Source: a virus
Virus record (IMG/VR): IMGVR_UViG_3300035698_006647
Location: 1 to 57,957 of that record
Length of the DNA: 57,957 nucleotides
Reading direction: 5' to 3' (one strand)
Numbering within the stretch: position 1 is the stretch's first letter; each line of letters begins with the position of its first letter. Shown piece by piece: positions 44,093 through 53,792 of this stretch. The notes beneath the pieces were generated by a model. It made no database searches, had not been told where the DNA came from, and worked only from the letters and a program-made list of their open reading frames with translations. The position numbers were made by a program, and so were the translations under genes.

Positions 44093-45949
44093 TTACTTCT
44101 TGTGCTGTCTAACCTTTGCCCATATGAAGCCGTCGTTGCTTACAACATGGTCTGTTATTGTAACAGTGTCCCCTTGATACAGCACTGAAATAGGTGAGTT
44201 AGCTAACGAAGGGTCCTGCCTAAAGTTAACGTTGGTGTCAAGTACTGCTGTGTTACCTGGCTGGAAAGATGGGTTATCTATGGTCGCAAACTGTAGACCG
44301 TCGACTCTACCAAGTGCCATGTACCCTTCTGTTGGTTCAGACTGTGCAGGTGTGTCTTCAAATGAAAATCCAAAGTGTTCCATAATAGGAGCGATAGGTG
44401 AGAATATAGCTATCCTATCAGATCCAGCAAATATCTGACCAACTGGTTGCCTTTTGGTGTTTACTACAAGTGAGGAAGAGTCTCCTCCTGCAGTGAAGTA
44501 ACTTCCGTCATTTGCAACAAGCACCTGATTTACAAATTTTCCAGTTAGACGTTCTCCTGTAGTTTTGTCGATTCCGTAGCCGACTGAAATTGTCACACCT
44601 GTTGCAACCACCTTGGACGTTTGTGTTCCTGTGGTTCTACCTGATTTGATAACAGTGTCTCCTGTCTTTGCTACAGCAGGAGTAGGGATTATATCGCCAA
44701 GTTTGTTTTGTGTAAGTGCTTGGTACGGCACTGTAAGTTTTACAAGTGCAGTGTCAAACCTGTTTGCTGTTGCTCCATCTAAATGCAGCATCTCACCTTC
44801 GGTGCATTGGCCTATCACATCTTTTCTTTTGTCACCTCCATCTAATACGGAAGGCTGAATGATGTTGTCACCTAGCTTTGCTCCTTTCCAGTGAGGAAAC
44901 GCACAGTGTGTGTTTTGTAAAGCATAAGCATCTCCGTCTTTGAACACTATTGCTCCAAGTGTACATGCTGTTCCTTTGTGCCACACTGCAGAGGTGCCTC
45001 CTTTGACTGGTCTGTGTCTATCACCGTGCACAGCCATGCCCATTGAAGTAACGTCCCCTACAACAATTACATCTGTTCTCACTCCACGTATCTTCCTTGG
45101 TATTACATCTTCTGCACTAAGGGCAGAGATGGTATCTTTTACGCTAACCAACACAACAATTCCGTCCTTGCCTTCACCATTTTTTGGGCCAACTCCTACA
45201 CCAACCACATTCTGTTTTGTAAGTAGTTCATCTTCCACTTGCTCCTTAACTGCTGTAGGATCTGCACCTCTGAATAAGTTGAACATAGATTTTAGTAAGT
45301 TTATAAACATAACGAATAAGTGAGTTGTCTCAGGCTCTTCAGGTGCCGGAGTCTCTATGTCCCATTCAGGTTGGGGTATACCAAGGAGATTACATATACC
45401 ATTGGCAATTCCTATGGCAGCCTTCCTGTGCCCTCCTTCAGTCTGTAGAGTAAGCCAGTCTGACTTGTTTGTCATATAACAAGTCTCAACAAGAACAGAT
45501 CGTACATTGACCTGGTTGATCCAAGCTAGACTTCCTACATATGAGAGTGATTGATCTTTCGGTCCTCTGTCTCTAATACCTAATGAACTTGCAATTTCAG
45601 ATGACATCACCTTGGCAATGTTCTTTGATATTTGACTTGAGCCATGATAAGCTTCAACTCCACTGACATCACTGTTTGAATTTGCGTTTAGATGTATGTC
45701 CACTGCAATACCGTCGTTTAAGTTCGGTGCTACTAAGTCAGCCCAAGCTATGGACTGTGAAAGTGTCAGATTGTCTGGTACAAAGTGAGGTGTCACACCT
45801 GCTAGTTCAAGCAAAGGAATGAGTTCATCTCTAATTAGCATTGCTTCGTCAGCTTCTTGGAATGTAGCGTATGTCACTACTTTACCAGGGTCGTGGTCAT
45901 GATGACCAGCATTTATAATTACAACTTTTTTTGTTTTCTTTAAATACAT
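44093..45949 (-). CDS. three-domain endolysin: amidase, chymotrypsin-like protease, SH3
   Basis: 618 aa. N-terminal Amidase_3 domain: INAGHHDHDPG (zinc His), DIHLNAN (H86), VLVETCYMTN (E155). A short hydrophobic stretch (LFVMFINLLKSMF, ~211-224) follows. The middle looks like a trypsin-fold serine protease with H348 (LQNTHC), D399 (RFDTALVKL) and S491 (GGDSSSLVV). The C-terminal ~65 residues (TNVNFRQDP, VLYQGDTVTI, FIWAKVR) are an SH3b wall-binding domain. It cleaves the amide bond in peptidoglycan and possibly proteins of the envelope or itself. This combination is unusual. Confidence 0.75.
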   Translation of the reverse strand: MYLKKTKKVVIINAGHHDHDPGKVVTYATFQEADEAMLIRDELIPLLELAGVTPHFVPDNLTLSQSIAWADLVAPNLNDGIAVDIHLNANSNSDVSGVEAYHGSSQISKNIAKVMSSEIASSLGIRDRGPKDQSLSYVGSLAWINQVNVRSVLVETCYMTNKSDWLTLQTEGGHRKAAIGIANGICNLLGIPQPEWDIETPAPEEPETTHLFVMFINLLKSMFNLFRGADPTAVKEQVEDELLTKQNVVGVGVGPKNGEGKDGIVVLVSVKDTISALSAEDVIPRKIRGVRTDVIVVGDVTSMGMAVHGDRHRPVKGGTSAVWHKGTACTLGAIVFKDGDAYALQNTHCAFPHWKGAKLGDNIIQPSVLDGGDKRKDVIGQCTEGEMLHLDGATANRFDTALVKLTVPYQALTQNKLGDIIPTPAVAKTGDTVIKSGRTTGTQTSKVVATGVTISVGYGIDKTTGERLTGKFVNQVLVANDGSYFTAGGDSSSLVVNTKRQPVGQIFAGSDRIAIFSPIAPIMEHFGFSFEDTPAQSEPTEGYMALGRVDGLQFATIDNPSFQPGNTAVLDTNVNFRQDPSLANSPISVLYQGDTVTITDHVVSNDGFIWAKVRQHKK

Positions 45950-45958
45950 ATTGAAAAA

Positions 45959-46345
45959 TTAGTTATTAGACACTGTTCTAGGTGTTGGTGCATCGCACAC
46001 TGATGTAAACCCTGTAAGACTGCCAGTAAACACTGCATGGGTCTCTATCTGTGGGTCGCTGTGGCTACGGAAATAAAAAAGAGGTATGCCTTGTACGTTA
46101 GGTGTACCTCTTGTTGCAGCGGTGTTGGAATACACAGAAGACCCGTGGTCAGTCGTATTTCCAGCAACTACTGCTTCAGCTGATCTGTACACACTGTAAA
46201 TCTGGTTGAACCCGAATGACACAACTGTCAGTATTACAAACATTGCAACAGCTGCACCAATTAGCTCAGGCAAATGAGTTGCCTTCTTAATAGATATGAC
46301 AGCGTCACAGTGAAATGTTTTTATGGTGTGTTTAAGTTTCTTCAT
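45959..46345 (-). CDS. single-span membrane protein (128 aa)
   Basis: Cytoplasmic basic N-terminus, one hydrophobic segment (LIGAAVAMFVILTVVSFGF, about residues 29-47), then an outside domain with two Cys and Thr/Ser-rich sequence. In the lysis region it could be a spanin- or antiholin-like protein; not proven. Confidence 0.5.
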   Translation of the reverse strand: MKKLKHTIKTFHCDAVISIKKATHLPELIGAAVAMFVILTVVSFGFNQIYSVYRSAEAVVAGNTTDHGSSVYSNTAATRGTPNVQGIPLFYFRSHSDPQIETHAVFTGSLTGFTSVCDAPTPRTVSNN

Positions 46346-46347
46346 TG

Positions 46348-46668
46348 CTATTTTCGTTTATTAAGTCTGTTAGTAAGAAACTCCAACCCTGCAAGTGATA
46401 AGGTGTTGAGTCCAGTCATTCCTAGGAACGCTCCAATCGCTGAAAATAAAATGACAGCGTCAGGGTTTTGAAAAAACAACTTCGATGCCATTCCGAACAC
46501 TCCGCCTGAAAAGGTAGCAATCACAAATCTTGCAAAGTAGTCTAGTTTTGTAAACTTTGCCCCTGTGTCTTTTGCCACCTGCCATTGACTTGTGGCATGG
46601 GCAATTGCGCCGAAGATGACTACAACTGTTACCATTATTGTGCTGTATATTTCTGGTGAGATTTTCAT
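46348..46668 (-). CDS. phage holin (LydA-like)
   Basis: 106 aa, three hydrophobic segments (STIMVTVVVIFGAIAHA, FVIATFSGGVFGMASKLFF, ILFSAIGAFLGMTGLNTLSL) and a basic C-terminus (NRLNKRK), the layout of Phage_holin_3/LydA-type holins. It makes pores for endolysin release. Two bases separate it from the gene downstream. Confidence 0.65.
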   Translation of the reverse strand: MKISPEIYSTIMVTVVVIFGAIAHATSQWQVAKDTGAKFTKLDYFARFVIATFSGGVFGMASKLFFQNPDAVILFSAIGAFLGMTGLNTLSLAGLEFLTNRLNKRK

Positions 46669-46794
46669 AATGTTGGGTTACCTGTACATACTTACTCCGT
46701 TCAATCTTCTGCTGTTAATACGTTTTAGTAAATTGCTTGTTATACAAGGGTCGCTCCATTTTCTTTTTTTGGAAACACGAGAAGTGTTTTTGGT

Positions 46795-47925
46795 TTATTC
46801 ATCAGCAGGTGTTAGCGCAATAGTAAATGAAGTGCTAGATTCATTACTTCCTCCTGAGTTCTGGGTAAATTCTCCAGGGTTTCTTAGTTGACCCGCAGAT
46901 TCTGGATCCCATCTTGCCGATGCAAAGGTAGCAACAACAACATTCCCACCAAGCGAGTTTCTAAATATGTTGTTAGTATACCCAGAAGGGGTTGTAGAAA
47001 TCACAGCAGAATTTGTGTCATTTGAACCTGCACCAAGTGCAAAAATATACGAACCACTCAGTCCTGGTTCATCAATTTCGTTTGGGTTGATGTGATTACT
47101 ATTTGTAAGTGCATTTCCAACAGTAGGCGAAGCGATAGGATTGCTCGGGTTTACCCCCCTCATAACGTAAGCAATGATTGCATAACTTCCTGTTGAAGTG
47201 ACCTCAACTGAAGTATCAGGAGTTCCCCCCATTACCTTATAAAACACAGCAGAACAAGAATCACGAGTGTCGTTAGCTTCTCTCTGTTCATCTAGTTGTG
47301 TAAAGCCTGAAGTTACAAGTGAGATAGTCTGGGTTATGTCAGTCGATGATACTAATATCATAACAACATCATTTTCAATAGCTGATGTCCCAATTCCACC
47401 TGTTAGTGAAGTTAGACTAATTGTGGCGCTAGTTCCTCCTGCCTGAGAAGCTGAGCCAACAAACTTAATTGATTTGTTTATATACATATATCTTTCCCAA
47501 GAAAGAGAATAACCTCCTGCTGTTAAACGAGTTATAGTAAACGTATATACATAGTCCTTATCTAAAGTTGTAGGTTTTGCATTAACATACAGAAAGTTAT
47601 CATTATCGGTGTATGTTTCATCATTTACCATCTTTAAAGAAATTGTGATTTCTGAACCTGCTGGCATATTTAAAGGCGTAGCAATAGACACTCCATCATC
47701 CTGTGCTGTAGCTTCGTATTTTCCAAAAAGAGCAAAGTTAGGTGCAATTTCCGAAGAATAAGAAACACTTGTGCTTATGTTATATATTTGCAAAAACGCG
47801 TTTGCTATCTGTCCATTATCTTCAAGTTTAGGCACTCTCCCTTCATCATTTGCAGGTGTTGCATCACGCTCTGACTCATCTATGAAGTCTGTGGCTACAA
47901 TTTGTTCTCCGTTAGTGATAGGCAT
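46795..47925 (-). CDS. tail fibre/spike-like protein (376 aa)
   Basis: Ser/Thr/Asn/Gly-rich beta-type sequence throughout, with a small N-terminal domain (ATDFIDESERDATPANDEG, LEDNGQIANAFL) resembling attachment regions of fibre proteins. Repeated motifs such as GTSATISLTSLTGG and SVEVTSTGSYAIIAYVMRG suggest beta-sandwich domains. Located downstream of the tail hub; probably receptor-binding. Confidence 0.55.
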   Translation of the reverse strand: MPITNGEQIVATDFIDESERDATPANDEGRVPKLEDNGQIANAFLQIYNISTSVSYSSEIAPNFALFGKYEATAQDDGVSIATPLNMPAGSEITISLKMVNDETYTDNDNFLYVNAKPTTLDKDYVYTFTITRLTAGGYSLSWERYMYINKSIKFVGSASQAGGTSATISLTSLTGGIGTSAIENDVVMILVSSTDITQTISLVTSGFTQLDEQREANDTRDSCSAVFYKVMGGTPDTSVEVTSTGSYAIIAYVMRGVNPSNPIASPTVGNALTNSNHINPNEIDEPGLSGSYIFALGAGSNDTNSAVISTTPSGYTNNIFRNSLGGNVVVATFASARWDPESAGQLRNPGEFTQNSGGSNESSTSFTIALTPADE

Positions 47926-47929
47926 AATA

Positions 47930-48424
47930 TTATTGTTTACTGATTACATACTCGATAGTGGTGTTCTCATTTGTTCCTTTGGTATAGACACTACCAAATA
48001 GTGCCCTGCTAAATATTTGGCCGGTTCCAAGGCCAGATCCTCCATTCATGAATGTTCCTACCTCGTAGTAGTCATCATCTGCTAAGTCTCCTGTAGCAAA
48101 GAAAAATCTCAAGGTAAGTGCTGAGCCTGACACAACTCCTGTGACCTTTGCTGAACGTGCAACTCCTGCGCCAAGATCTGTATCAGAAACAGCAGGTGCT
48201 GTGTCGTCAGTTCCGATATCCAAGTGTGAGATATTCAAAGGATACGTACTGACATTATTGAGATGATCTATAATTACGTTAAACCCGGTGTCTGTTCCAT
48301 TCATTACCAGATTCTTCTGGTAAGGAGTAGTTGAAATGACCTCACCTGTTACAGAGCTGGTTTTGATAAGACGGAACTTACCTTTTAGTCCCAGTGTATC
48401 CTTTTGTTGAGTATTGCTTTTCAT
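47930..48424 (-). CDS. minor tail/virion protein (164 aa)
   Basis: Start ATG 48424 is preferred (MKSNTQQKDTLGLKGKF); the longer frame overlaps the upstream gene heavily. Beta-rich (SALTLRFFFATGDL, YYEVGTFMNGGSG), of the type seen in phage proteins next to fibres. Function probably structural. Confidence 0.5.
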   Translation of the reverse strand: MKSNTQQKDTLGLKGKFRLIKTSSVTGEVISTTPYQKNLVMNGTDTGFNVIIDHLNNVSTYPLNISHLDIGTDDTAPAVSDTDLGAGVARSAKVTGVVSGSALTLRFFFATGDLADDDYYEVGTFMNGGSGLGTGQIFSRALFGSVYTKGTNENTTIEYVISKQ

Positions 48425-48443
48425 ATTGTTTATTATATAACAC

Positions 48444-49856
48444 TTAAGCCCATGCAGTGAAGCCCCAGACTGCATCTGCGTCCCCATAGTCGTAAGGACC
48501 AGTGGTAAATGAGCCAGTCGGTGCCACGTCAACAAGAGCAAACTCATCTTTGAGTTGTCTGATCCGTTCTATGAACTCATCTTGCTCAATTCTAATCTGA
48601 TCACTTGGGTTTGTAACAAGAAGTCTTGCAAGAATATCACCTATGCCTATGTCCTGGGCAGTAACACAACTTACTGTGTTAGTAAGCTCATCTGTGTCAG
48701 GAGTTCTAAGAACACTTGCTATACGTTGGATCTTGTATGACTGGTTCATATTTCTGATGTCAGATTGTATGTTGATGGTGTCACCTGTCACAAGGCCACT
48801 CCTGTAAGTGACAAAGTCAGCAGTCTTCTCTGGGTCAGAGTACTGTGCCAACTCCACATCTGCACGAAGTCCTGCAGTTGACAAGTCCTTGATGTTTACG
48901 TCAACAACTACACTTTGAAATAATCCGTGGGTTCCTACACTCTCCTCATTTCGCTTTTGCACAATCAACGGATACTGAGGGTACTCTGTCACTGTAATAT
49001 TTGCAGTTCCACTCGCAGGAACGGAAGCAAAGTTTAGTGACTTCTCATTATAGTTCCAGTAACAATCAGACCCTTCAGGATCAATATTTTCAATCCCTAC
49101 AGTCTGTGTTACTCCTCCAAGAACAACCACAGGCTTATTTGCAAACTTAGTAGCAAGAGGAAAAACATCTTTTGTTGCATCCCCTGAAAGATACTCAATT
49201 CTTAGCACTGTACTGGTAAGCAGTCCTCCTCGAACAATTACCTCGTTTCTTAACTGATGGGTGTCTTCTCTTAACAGCAAGGAGTCAATCACATAGTTGT
49301 TTGACGTGTCACTGAGGTCAAACACACTACTGACAGTACCGACCCTAAGGAAGTGCACGTCTTTGTCGTAATCCACATACCAGTCATACCCTGACACAAG
49401 CTCTGTAAGCTTCTGTATACACCTTGACACAGTAAGATAGTTGAAAGACACTGAGTCAATAACCTCTGGTGCACTAACGTTTGCAACTGTGAATCCTGAT
49501 GTGAACGTTGATATCAAGTCAGCAATGATGTCCTCCACAGAAGTAACTGTGTATGTTTTTGACACCAGCTGTCTATCAAGAGAATACGAGTAGTCCTTAC
49601 ATGTACATCTTACGTATTCAAGTTGCCCTTGCATCTCTTCTTCTATTTCAACTATGAATCCACCGAACTCTTTAGTACTCCCTACAGTAAGAACAACTTC
49701 AGAACCTGCCACAGGTTTGTATGACTGACCTTCAAATACTTGTACAAGAAAGGAAAGTGTATCCGTTGCCTTGGTAAGAACCTGTTCACGCCGCAAAGAC
49801 CGCCAATCCACAAGACTGCTTTTGTTTGATCCTGCAATTGTAAGGGTAGTTGCCAT
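48444..49856 (-). CDS. tail hub / distal tail-associated protein (470 aa)
   Basis: Directly downstream of the tape measure, where siphophage Dit/Tal-type proteins lie. N-terminal beta domain (TLSFLVQVFEGQSYKP, VVLTVGSTKEFGGFIVEIEE), then CTCKDYSYSLDRQL and ISTFTSG-type sequence as in gp27-like hub proteins, and a C-terminal helix plus SFTTGPYDYGDADAVWGF. Likely forms the tail tip. Confidence 0.65.
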   Translation of the reverse strand: MATTLTIAGSNKSSLVDWRSLRREQVLTKATDTLSFLVQVFEGQSYKPVAGSEVVLTVGSTKEFGGFIVEIEEEMQGQLEYVRCTCKDYSYSLDRQLVSKTYTVTSVEDIIADLISTFTSGFTVANVSAPEVIDSVSFNYLTVSRCIQKLTELVSGYDWYVDYDKDVHFLRVGTVSSVFDLSDTSNNYVIDSLLLREDTHQLRNEVIVRGGLLTSTVLRIEYLSGDATKDVFPLATKFANKPVVVLGGVTQTVGIENIDPEGSDCYWNYNEKSLNFASVPASGTANITVTEYPQYPLIVQKRNEESVGTHGLFQSVVVDVNIKDLSTAGLRADVELAQYSDPEKTADFVTYRSGLVTGDTINIQSDIRNMNQSYKIQRIASVLRTPDTDELTNTVSCVTAQDIGIGDILARLLVTNPSDQIRIEQDEFIERIRQLKDEFALVDVAPTGSFTTGPYDYGDADAVWGFTAWA

Positions 49857-49857
49857 G

Positions 49858-52278
49858 CTAGATTCTTGCGTTACGTTTAAAGTTTTGTATTATCTGATCT
49901 CCAATCTTTTCTGCCACATTGTTATCTAGGTATGTGCCTCCGTTCATGTTGATTATCACCTGCCTGGTTCCTCCGATCTGGTCGTTAGCAGTGATCTGCC
50001 CTGAAGAAGATGGACTGAACAGTTCAGGTCCTTGTTCTCCTACAAGGTATGTGCTACCTCTTGAAACAGGCCCTCCTGCTGCTCTTGCACCATCTATGCC
50101 AAATCGAGAGGATCTAGAAGACCCACCACTGCGTATATTAGAAAGAGTGGAGTTTATATCCCTAACGTAGTCTACATACATCTGACGTGACTCTTGTTGC
50201 CAGTTGTGAAGGCCAGACTTTTCAGCTGCTAGCCTATCCCTGAATGCTTCCCCTTTCTTGGCTTCAGCCTGCAACTTGGCAAGTGTTTCAGAGTCTGTTA
50301 GTGCTAGCACCTGGTTATGCTCTTCATGAAGGTTTTTCATCTTAGTAAGACGTTCCACTTGTTCAGTAAGATATTCAGTCTTGATCAAGTTTAACTTTGT
50401 CTTGTGATCTTGTGCCATCTGCTCAATCTCATTCAGTCTAAGGTACCTACGTCGCTCTGCCACCTCGTCTTCAATGTTAAGTTCAAGATCCTTGTATGAT
50501 TCGATTAGCTCTTTCTGTTCATCGAGTTGATTTTCCAGTTTCCGCACCTCAGCTCCGCTGTCATCATCCTTTCTGGCTTTTCTTATCTCACTCTCAAGTT
50601 CTTTCTGCTTGTTTAAAGCAGCAGCAACCTTGTTAACCACACCTCCTTCGAAGCTGGCTTGCTCTTCACCTACACTTTTCTGGAAATCAGCTGTTGCTTC
50701 AGAAATCTCGTTGTAAGCATCTTTGATTTCCCCTCTGATCTCTTTAACTGAGTCTACTAGAGTGTTAAAGTATTCATCCACTTCATCTGCGTTATCCTTA
50801 GCAGCTACAGCAGTGCCTGCCAGTGATGTGTTAATCTCGTCTGTTGCACTAGCCATTGCACTTGCACTGTCCTCAGCAGATGTTCCTATTTTACTTGCCT
50901 CGTAAGCAATTTCACCGATCTCATCCTTTGCCTCGTTCTTCATTGTATCAAACGCCTCTATCGTAGAGTCCGCTATTACATTAGCCATGCCTGGTATTTT
51001 TTCAAACAGTGCGTCAAGTCCTATCAGCACTCCTTGTATTGCAGAGAAAAACGCTATCTTAATTTGTTTCCATACTACAACAAACGCTTTACCGAACCCT
51101 CCTACAACATCCTTGAGTTCTACAAACTTAACGATTAGGAATGTTGCAGCTACAATGAGTGCCCCTATTCCTGTTGCCATGATTGCTCCTCGCACAGTCC
51201 TAAGTGATACCACAAACGCCTTTGTTGCGGCTGACTGTCTGAGTGTTGCTGCAGTCATTGCATTCTTAACTGTCGTGAAGCTTTTAGTAACAGACACGTT
51301 TAGGAGCATTATCTTCTTAAGGCCGGTTAAGGCTTTACTAAAGTACCCAACGGACAGTATGATATTAGGAAGGATAAAACTCAATGGAAGCAGTACTGCC
51401 AGCATTGCTGTTAACGCAAGACTAGCAAGACCAATTACTGCAGTGAGTCTTGGGTTTTCCTTGATCCATTGACTAATGTTAAGGATGATTGGCACCATTA
51501 TGTTAAGGACACTTTCAAGGATCGGTACAAACACAGTTCCTAGGTTTTCACCTAGCTCCTTCATTCGTGCAAGCAGCTCTCTTTGCTTGTTAGCTGCTCC
51601 TTCTGATGTCCTAGCATAATCGCCTATAGCATTCTTAGATTGTGAGAATGCAATTTCCAACGTGGCAATGGCTTTCTTTTCTCGTTCTGTTTCATTTATG
51701 AATCTACCAGCAACTTCCAATGCCTTTACCTTTGCCTTAACATCTTCTTCAAGTATGGCAATTCCCAGCATTTTAATCGAGTCTCGTTCACCAAGCAACG
51801 CCTTTGTCAACGCTATACTGGCTCGTTCAGCACCTCCTTCGATGTTGGTGAATGATGCAAGGTCAACCGCAAGCTTGTTGGTTTTTTCAGCAAGATCTAG
51901 TGCAGAGGCTCCACTAAGACCGAACCCAGTAAGCATATCACCAGTTGATGATAGCAAATCCTTAGCACTAGATTCTGCCATACCAAAGTTATTTCTAAGA
52001 TCCTGTGCCACACTCTCAGCCTGGTCACTAACATCTCCGAATACAACATCAAACTTGTTAAAGGTTTCTTGGGCATCAACCGCAGATTGAGTGGCTTTAT
52101 ACAGACCAACACCTATGGCACCGAATGCCACAGCGCCAACAACACCGGCTGTTCGCATAGCCCGTGTGGTTGCTTCCATCTTCTTTTGTGTTGTTTCAAT
52201 GTCACCGTAGATTGCCTTGAAACCTTTTTCTGTCTTGTTGACGAGATCAACAATTAGATTTAGTCTTTTGTCTGCCAT
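49858..52278 (-). CDS. tape measure protein (806 aa)
   Basis: Long helical protein with N-terminal TKKMEATTRAMR-type coiled coil, repeated SVDAQETFNKFD/GDVSDQAESVAQDLR sequence typical of phage tail tape measures, a hydrophobic region (residues about 260-390, e.g. LASLALTAMLAVLLPLSFIL and GIGALIVAATFLIVKFV) and a coiled-coil C-terminus. It sets tail length; 806 residues predict a tail of roughly 120 nm by the usual 0.15 nm per residue. The hydrophobic part may enter the membrane on infection. Confidence 0.9.
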   Translation of the reverse strand: MADKRLNLIVDLVNKTEKGFKAIYGDIETTQKKMEATTRAMRTAGVVGAVAFGAIGVGLYKATQSAVDAQETFNKFDVVFGDVSDQAESVAQDLRNNFGMAESSAKDLLSSTGDMLTGFGLSGASALDLAEKTNKLAVDLASFTNIEGGAERASIALTKALLGERDSIKMLGIAILEEDVKAKVKALEVAGRFINETEREKKAIATLEIAFSQSKNAIGDYARTSEGAANKQRELLARMKELGENLGTVFVPILESVLNIMVPIILNISQWIKENPRLTAVIGLASLALTAMLAVLLPLSFILPNIILSVGYFSKALTGLKKIMLLNVSVTKSFTTVKNAMTAATLRQSAATKAFVVSLRTVRGAIMATGIGALIVAATFLIVKFVELKDVVGGFGKAFVVVWKQIKIAFFSAIQGVLIGLDALFEKIPGMANVIADSTIEAFDTMKNEAKDEIGEIAYEASKIGTSAEDSASAMASATDEINTSLAGTAVAAKDNADEVDEYFNTLVDSVKEIRGEIKDAYNEISEATADFQKSVGEEQASFEGGVVNKVAAALNKQKELESEIRKARKDDDSGAEVRKLENQLDEQKELIESYKDLELNIEDEVAERRRYLRLNEIEQMAQDHKTKLNLIKTEYLTEQVERLTKMKNLHEEHNQVLALTDSETLAKLQAEAKKGEAFRDRLAAEKSGLHNWQQESRQMYVDYVRDINSTLSNIRSGGSSRSSRFGIDGARAAGGPVSRGSTYLVGEQGPELFSPSSSGQITANDQIGGTRQVIINMNGGTYLDNNVAEKIGDQIIQNFKRNARI

Positions 52279-52286
52279 ATGTTATG

Positions 52287-52768
52287 TTAGCTACGCTGTT
52301 GTTGCGATCTCTTCCAAGCCTTGACTTTTTCCTTTTGCTCCTGAACCAGATATGCATGCACAGCTTCTGTAAAGAAAGTAGGCTGGCCTATATAATCATA
52401 ATAAGTCCAACCCATTTCTCTACATATCACAATTACATCTGTGTTATCTAATTTTTTTTTGCTAGGTCCTGAAGTTGTTCAACTATCCATTGGTAGTCGT
52501 CGTTTCTCATGTCCAGCACAAGATCAACGATCCCTTCTGTGACATCACCTACAGACAGCACCTGTTTTTCTATAAGTCTGTGTGTTGACGCCTGAATTGC
52601 TGTTACACTTAGTCCTCCTACCTTCGCATCCTTGCCTGTTCCTTCTAGTGACATTGCCTCAAGAAGAGGAGCTTGGCAGTATTCTGATTCCCGTCCTGTT
52701 AGGTATGTGTACACCTTTACTTTCTGCTTAGATGCAGGAGTGGTAAGTACTGTTGTTTCTCTTTCCAT
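52287..52768 (-). CDS. tail assembly chaperone GT made by -1 frameshift
   Basis: Gene G ends GCA AAA AAA AAT TAG. The nine A (plus-strand T 52452-52460) contain a perfect A AAA AAA slippery heptamer. Shifting -1 gives AAA TTA GAT and continues to TAA at 52289-52287, adding about 55 residues (KLDNTDVIVICREMGWTYYD then IGQPTFFTEAVHAYL). A G/GT pair just upstream of the tape measure, joined by a -1 shift, is a hallmark of siphophages. The extension is not found by simple ORF calling. Confidence 0.8.
52448..52768 (-). CDS. tail assembly chaperone G (106 aa)
   Basis: Unshifted product: VYTYLTGRESEYCQAPLLEA, then IVDLVLDMRNDDYQWIVEQL. Small and acidic, between the tail tube and tape-measure genes. 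It coats the tape measure during assembly with its GT extension. Family divergent, role from position and frameshift. Confidence 0.75.
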   Translation of the reverse strand: MERETTVLTTPASKQKVKVYTYLTGRESEYCQAPLLEAMSLEGTGKDAKVGGLSVTAIQASTHRLIEKQVLSVGDVTEGIVDLVLDMRNDDYQWIVEQLQDLAKKN

Positions 52769-52788
52769 ATGTTTGTTTTGTTAGTTGG

Positions 52789-53790
52789 TTAAGCAGCGTT
52801 GTAATTGCCAGTATCATTGATGATAGTAACACTGATTGCTGATGCTTCTGTATCATCGTAGTGTGCGTTGAAGTCTATTGACTCAGTTACTATGTCATCT
52901 ATAGGTCGATCTGGAGAGTATCCGTCAAACGACACTTTAGGTAGGTCAATCACGATTCTTGGCTTTAGTGCTGATGTACCAATTACTGATAGATCAGATC
53001 GAACCATGTCAATCCGCATTGCCTTGTATGTACCTGCCTTAAATAGGTCGTAGTAGTCAGCAGGATCATTGAAGTCTGCAGTAAACGAACCAGAGATTTC
53101 ACTGATCAAAGTAAAGATGTCTGCAGGTGTTTTACTACCAATACATTGTTTATCTCTAGCTGAGTTTGACACTGTTAATGCCAGTTCGTTAATACATACT
53201 CCTGTTGCAGCGTCTAGATCTCCGACTTCTGCAGCAAACTTAACAGTTACGTCATGATTCCTGAACAGAAAATCTTCATCAGCGTCAAATGCTGGTGTGT
53301 AGTCTGACTCCTCTGTTTCCACAGTAGCCATGAATGATGCTGTAGCGTTAACCACATCATCAAGAGGTGTTCTGATTTCAAGTGAGTTAACTACGCCAAG
53401 TGCGTAAGAATAGTCTTGGTTACCTTTTTGTGATAGTCCAAGTGTAAGTGATGGATTTTGTGGTCCAGTAGTCTGCCTTGTAAATACGTGAGTAGTTGCA
53501 GCATCTGCAGTTGTTGATGAAACTGTACCTAGAAGACTCTTTAGGATGTAACCTATTGATGTGCTTCTAAGGTTGAACTCTAGATCACCTTCTGCAAATG
53601 TTTTTACAATTTCAGAGCCTTGGCTTGAAATACCTGATCCTCGAGTTTCACGGATTAGTGTTTTTTCTACCACCGTTGTAATACCTGTTGGTGTTCTTGC
53701 AGGAATCCACGATTGTGGAGCCACCTTCGTTCCTCGGGTTCCCTCAACACCGAGTCCTAATTGTACTTGTTCTCCCATTACGTATGCCAT
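52789..53790 (-). CDS. major tail tube protein (333 aa)
   Basis: N-terminus MAYVMGEQVQLGLGVEGTRG and PQSWIPARTPTGI, then many beta segments (TSIGYILKSLLGTVSS, VNSLEIRTPLDDVVNATASF, ISGSFTADFNDPADYYDLF). This resembles phage tail tube proteins of the Phage_tube family. It lies directly upstream of G/GT and the tape measure. Expected to be highly expressed. Confidence 0.75.
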   Translation of the reverse strand: MAYVMGEQVQLGLGVEGTRGTKVAPQSWIPARTPTGITTVVEKTLIRETRGSGISSQGSEIVKTFAEGDLEFNLRSTSIGYILKSLLGTVSSTTADAATTHVFTRQTTGPQNPSLTLGLSQKGNQDYSYALGVVNSLEIRTPLDDVVNATASFMATVETEESDYTPAFDADEDFLFRNHDVTVKFAAEVGDLDAATGVCINELALTVSNSARDKQCIGSKTPADIFTLISEISGSFTADFNDPADYYDLFKAGTYKAMRIDMVRSDLSVIGTSALKPRIVIDLPKVSFDGYSPDRPIDDIVTESIDFNAHYDDTEASAISVTIINDTGNYNAA

Positions 53791-53792
53791 AA

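Noticed and set aside
51662-52090. Plus-strand ORF of 142 codons (and similar ones at 50987 and 44940)
   Set aside because: Antisense shadows of the tape measure and endolysin genes, with Ser/Ala-rich low-complexity translations.
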